Under the pieces are notes generated by a model. The model saw only the letters and a program-made list of their open reading frames with translations, did no database searches and had not been told where the DNA came from. Position numbers and translations under genes: made by a program. A stretch of DNA of 64,000 bases, from contig CAIWUU010000174.1 of NCBI GenBank assembly GCA_903915955.1, positions 1 through 64,000 on the forward strand, read 5' to 3'. Below are positions 62,499 to 64,000 of the stretch, one piece after another; position 1 is the stretch's first letter; each line of letters opens with the position of its first letter. This DNA is from an uncultured Chlorobiaceae bacterium. Its GTDB lineage: Bacteria > Bacteroidota > Chlorobiia > Chlorobiales > Chlorobiaceae.

Positions 62499-63887
62499 AT
62501 GCAAAGAGATAAGTTTTTTTCTGAATTGGCAATGTTGAGAGCCACATTTCAACAAGGCACAACCAGAGATCTGAAGTGGAGGCGCACGCAGTTGCTTGCA
62601 CTTGACACGTTTCTCGTTGAACGCGAAGCTGAAATTGCCAGGGCTTTACACGACGATTTGCGAAAATCCCCAGCCGAATCATTTTTAACCGAAACCAACT
62701 TTCTTCGTGGCGAAATCCGATTTGCTCTCAGGCATCTTAAATCATGGATGAAGCCTCATCGCGTTTTGGTTCCGCTTATCTATCAACCAGCAAAAGCCCA
62801 TTATTCGCGTGAGCCTTATGGTGTTGTACTCATTATTGGCGCCTGGAATTATCCTCTGCAACTTTGTCTGGCACCGCTGATAAGCGCTCTTGCTGCTGGT
62901 AATTGTGCGGTGATAAAACCTTCGGAACAGGCTCCGCATACCTCCGCAGTTATTGCAACAAGGCTGAAAGATTATCTTGACCGGAGCGCAATCTGTGTGA
63001 TTGAAGGGGGTGTGGAGGAGGGTAAAGCTCTGCTTGAACAGAGATTTGACTACATCTTTTACACCGGCAGTCAGGAAATCGGGCAAAAGGTGATGCTTGC
63101 CGCAGCAAGGCATCTGACACCCTTGACGCTTGAACTGGGAGGAAAATGTCCCTGCATTGTTGAAAAAGATACCGATATCACGGTTGCGGGGCGACGGATT
63201 GTATGGGCGAAGTTTTTGAACGCCGGTCAAACCTGCCTCGCGCCAGATTATCTTCTCGTACACGAAAAGCGGGCGGATGAGCTGCTCCTGTCGATGCAGC
63301 AGGCCATCACCGACTTTTATGGAGCTGATCCCCGAGAGAGTTGCGATTATCCCCGCATTATTAATGAGTATCATCTCCAGCGGCTTGAGAGACTGCTTGA
63401 AGGCACCACGCTGTTGTGTGGTGGCGATACTGACGCTGCTGACCGGTATCTGGCTCCAACCATTCTTTGTGGGGTTCGACCTGAGTCGCCTCTGATGCAA
63501 TCGGAGATCTTTGGCCCACTGTTGCCGGTTATGGTCTATCGAGAACTTGATGAAGCGCTTGCTTTTATCCGTAAGGGAAAAGAGCCGTTAGCGATCTATC
63601 TTTTCTCCTCTGACCGACAGGTGCAGGAGCGAGTGTTGCGTCACTCCCGTTCAGGCGCTCTCTGCATGAATGATCTGCTTTTTCAGGCAGCGATTCATAG
63701 CCTTCCGTTTGGTGGGTTTGGCGGAAGCGGGTTTGGCGCTTATCATGGTCGCGCCGGATTTGAGACATTTTCCTTTCAGCGAAGCGTTTTGCACCGTGGG
63801 CTGCATCCCGATCCTGATCCCCGGTATCCTCCATACGGCAGTCGGAAAATCGGGTTTCTCCGGCGACTTGTCACTGGCAGAGGGTAG
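62499..63887 (+). CDS. Aldehyde dehydrogenase family protein (class 3-like)
   Basis: LIIGAWNYPLQLCLAPLISALAAGNCAVIKPSEQAPHTS, LTLELGGKCPCIVEKDTDI, NAGQTCLAPDYLLV (catalytic Cys). Confidence 0.96.
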   Translation: MQRDKFFSELAMLRATFQQGTTRDLKWRRTQLLALDTFLVEREAEIARALHDDLRKSPAESFLTETNFLRGEIRFALRHLKSWMKPHRVLVPLIYQPAKAHYSREPYGVVLIIGAWNYPLQLCLAPLISALAAGNCAVIKPSEQAPHTSAVIATRLKDYLDRSAICVIEGGVEEGKALLEQRFDYIFYTGSQEIGQKVMLAAARHLTPLTLELGGKCPCIVEKDTDITVAGRRIVWAKFLNAGQTCLAPDYLLVHEKRADELLLSMQQAITDFYGADPRESCDYPRIINEYHLQRLERLLEGTTLLCGGDTDAADRYLAPTILCGVRPESPLMQSEIFGPLLPVMVYRELDEALAFIRKGKEPLAIYLFSSDRQVQERVLRHSRSGALCMNDLLFQAAIHSLPFGGFGGSGFGAYHGRAGFETFSFQRSVLHRGLHPDPDPRYPPYGSRKIGFLRRLVTGRG

Positions 63888-64000
63888 GCTCTCATTCTTG
63901 TTCTATGAAGTCAGACCGAAACAAGGGGTATGCGGCTTGCTCTTATTACCGTAATATGTTACTTTGGAAGTAAGTTGTTGGGCTGTGCTCTCTTAATAAA

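Noticed and set aside
62742-63500. 252-aa antisense ORF opposite the aldehyde dehydrogenase
   Set aside because: The ALDH motifs on the plus strand are unambiguous.

Overview
This is a 64 kb chromosomal window, almost fully coding. Gene content and protein style suggest a green sulfur bacterium (Chlorobiaceae, Chlorobium/Pelodictyon type), but that is inference without a database search. Most of it is housekeeping: dnaB, a family-4 UDG, coaBC, tamB; the rimP-nusA-infB-rbfA-truB-ribF-rpsO cluster; gmk, rpoZ, panD, lptC, ompH/skp, dprA, a polyprenyl synthase plus type-2 IDI, ABC transporters, glmM, rpsT, ruvA, folC, rho, two tRNAs (Lys-TTT, Leu-GAG), etfBA, bamA-uppS, gatA, sucD, kdsD, a flippase, lpxB, a large GH13 enzyme, modD, a TrmH/SpoU methyltransferase, terC and an aldehyde dehydrogenase. 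I saw no rRNA, CRISPR array, prophage or intact IS element. The best second-look items are: (1) a relic of the dprA 3' end beyond an FkbM methyltransferase gene, implying insertion or gene-end replacement at dprA; (2) a 35-aa highly basic mS38/COX24-like microprotein gene absent from the ORF track; (3) an ECF sigma / anti-sigma-like / Spy / CnrX-like envelope-stress locus; (4) a yqjD-yqjE-yqjK-like three-gene membrane module; (5) a strong terminator hairpin about 30 nt upstream of the true rimP start, a possible nusA-operon attenuator; (6) a 1148-aa GH13 protein with long unassigned flanking regions. I found no clearly novel multi-gene defence or mobile system. Start codons were refined by eye where the ORF track over-extended. 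No similarity search was run.
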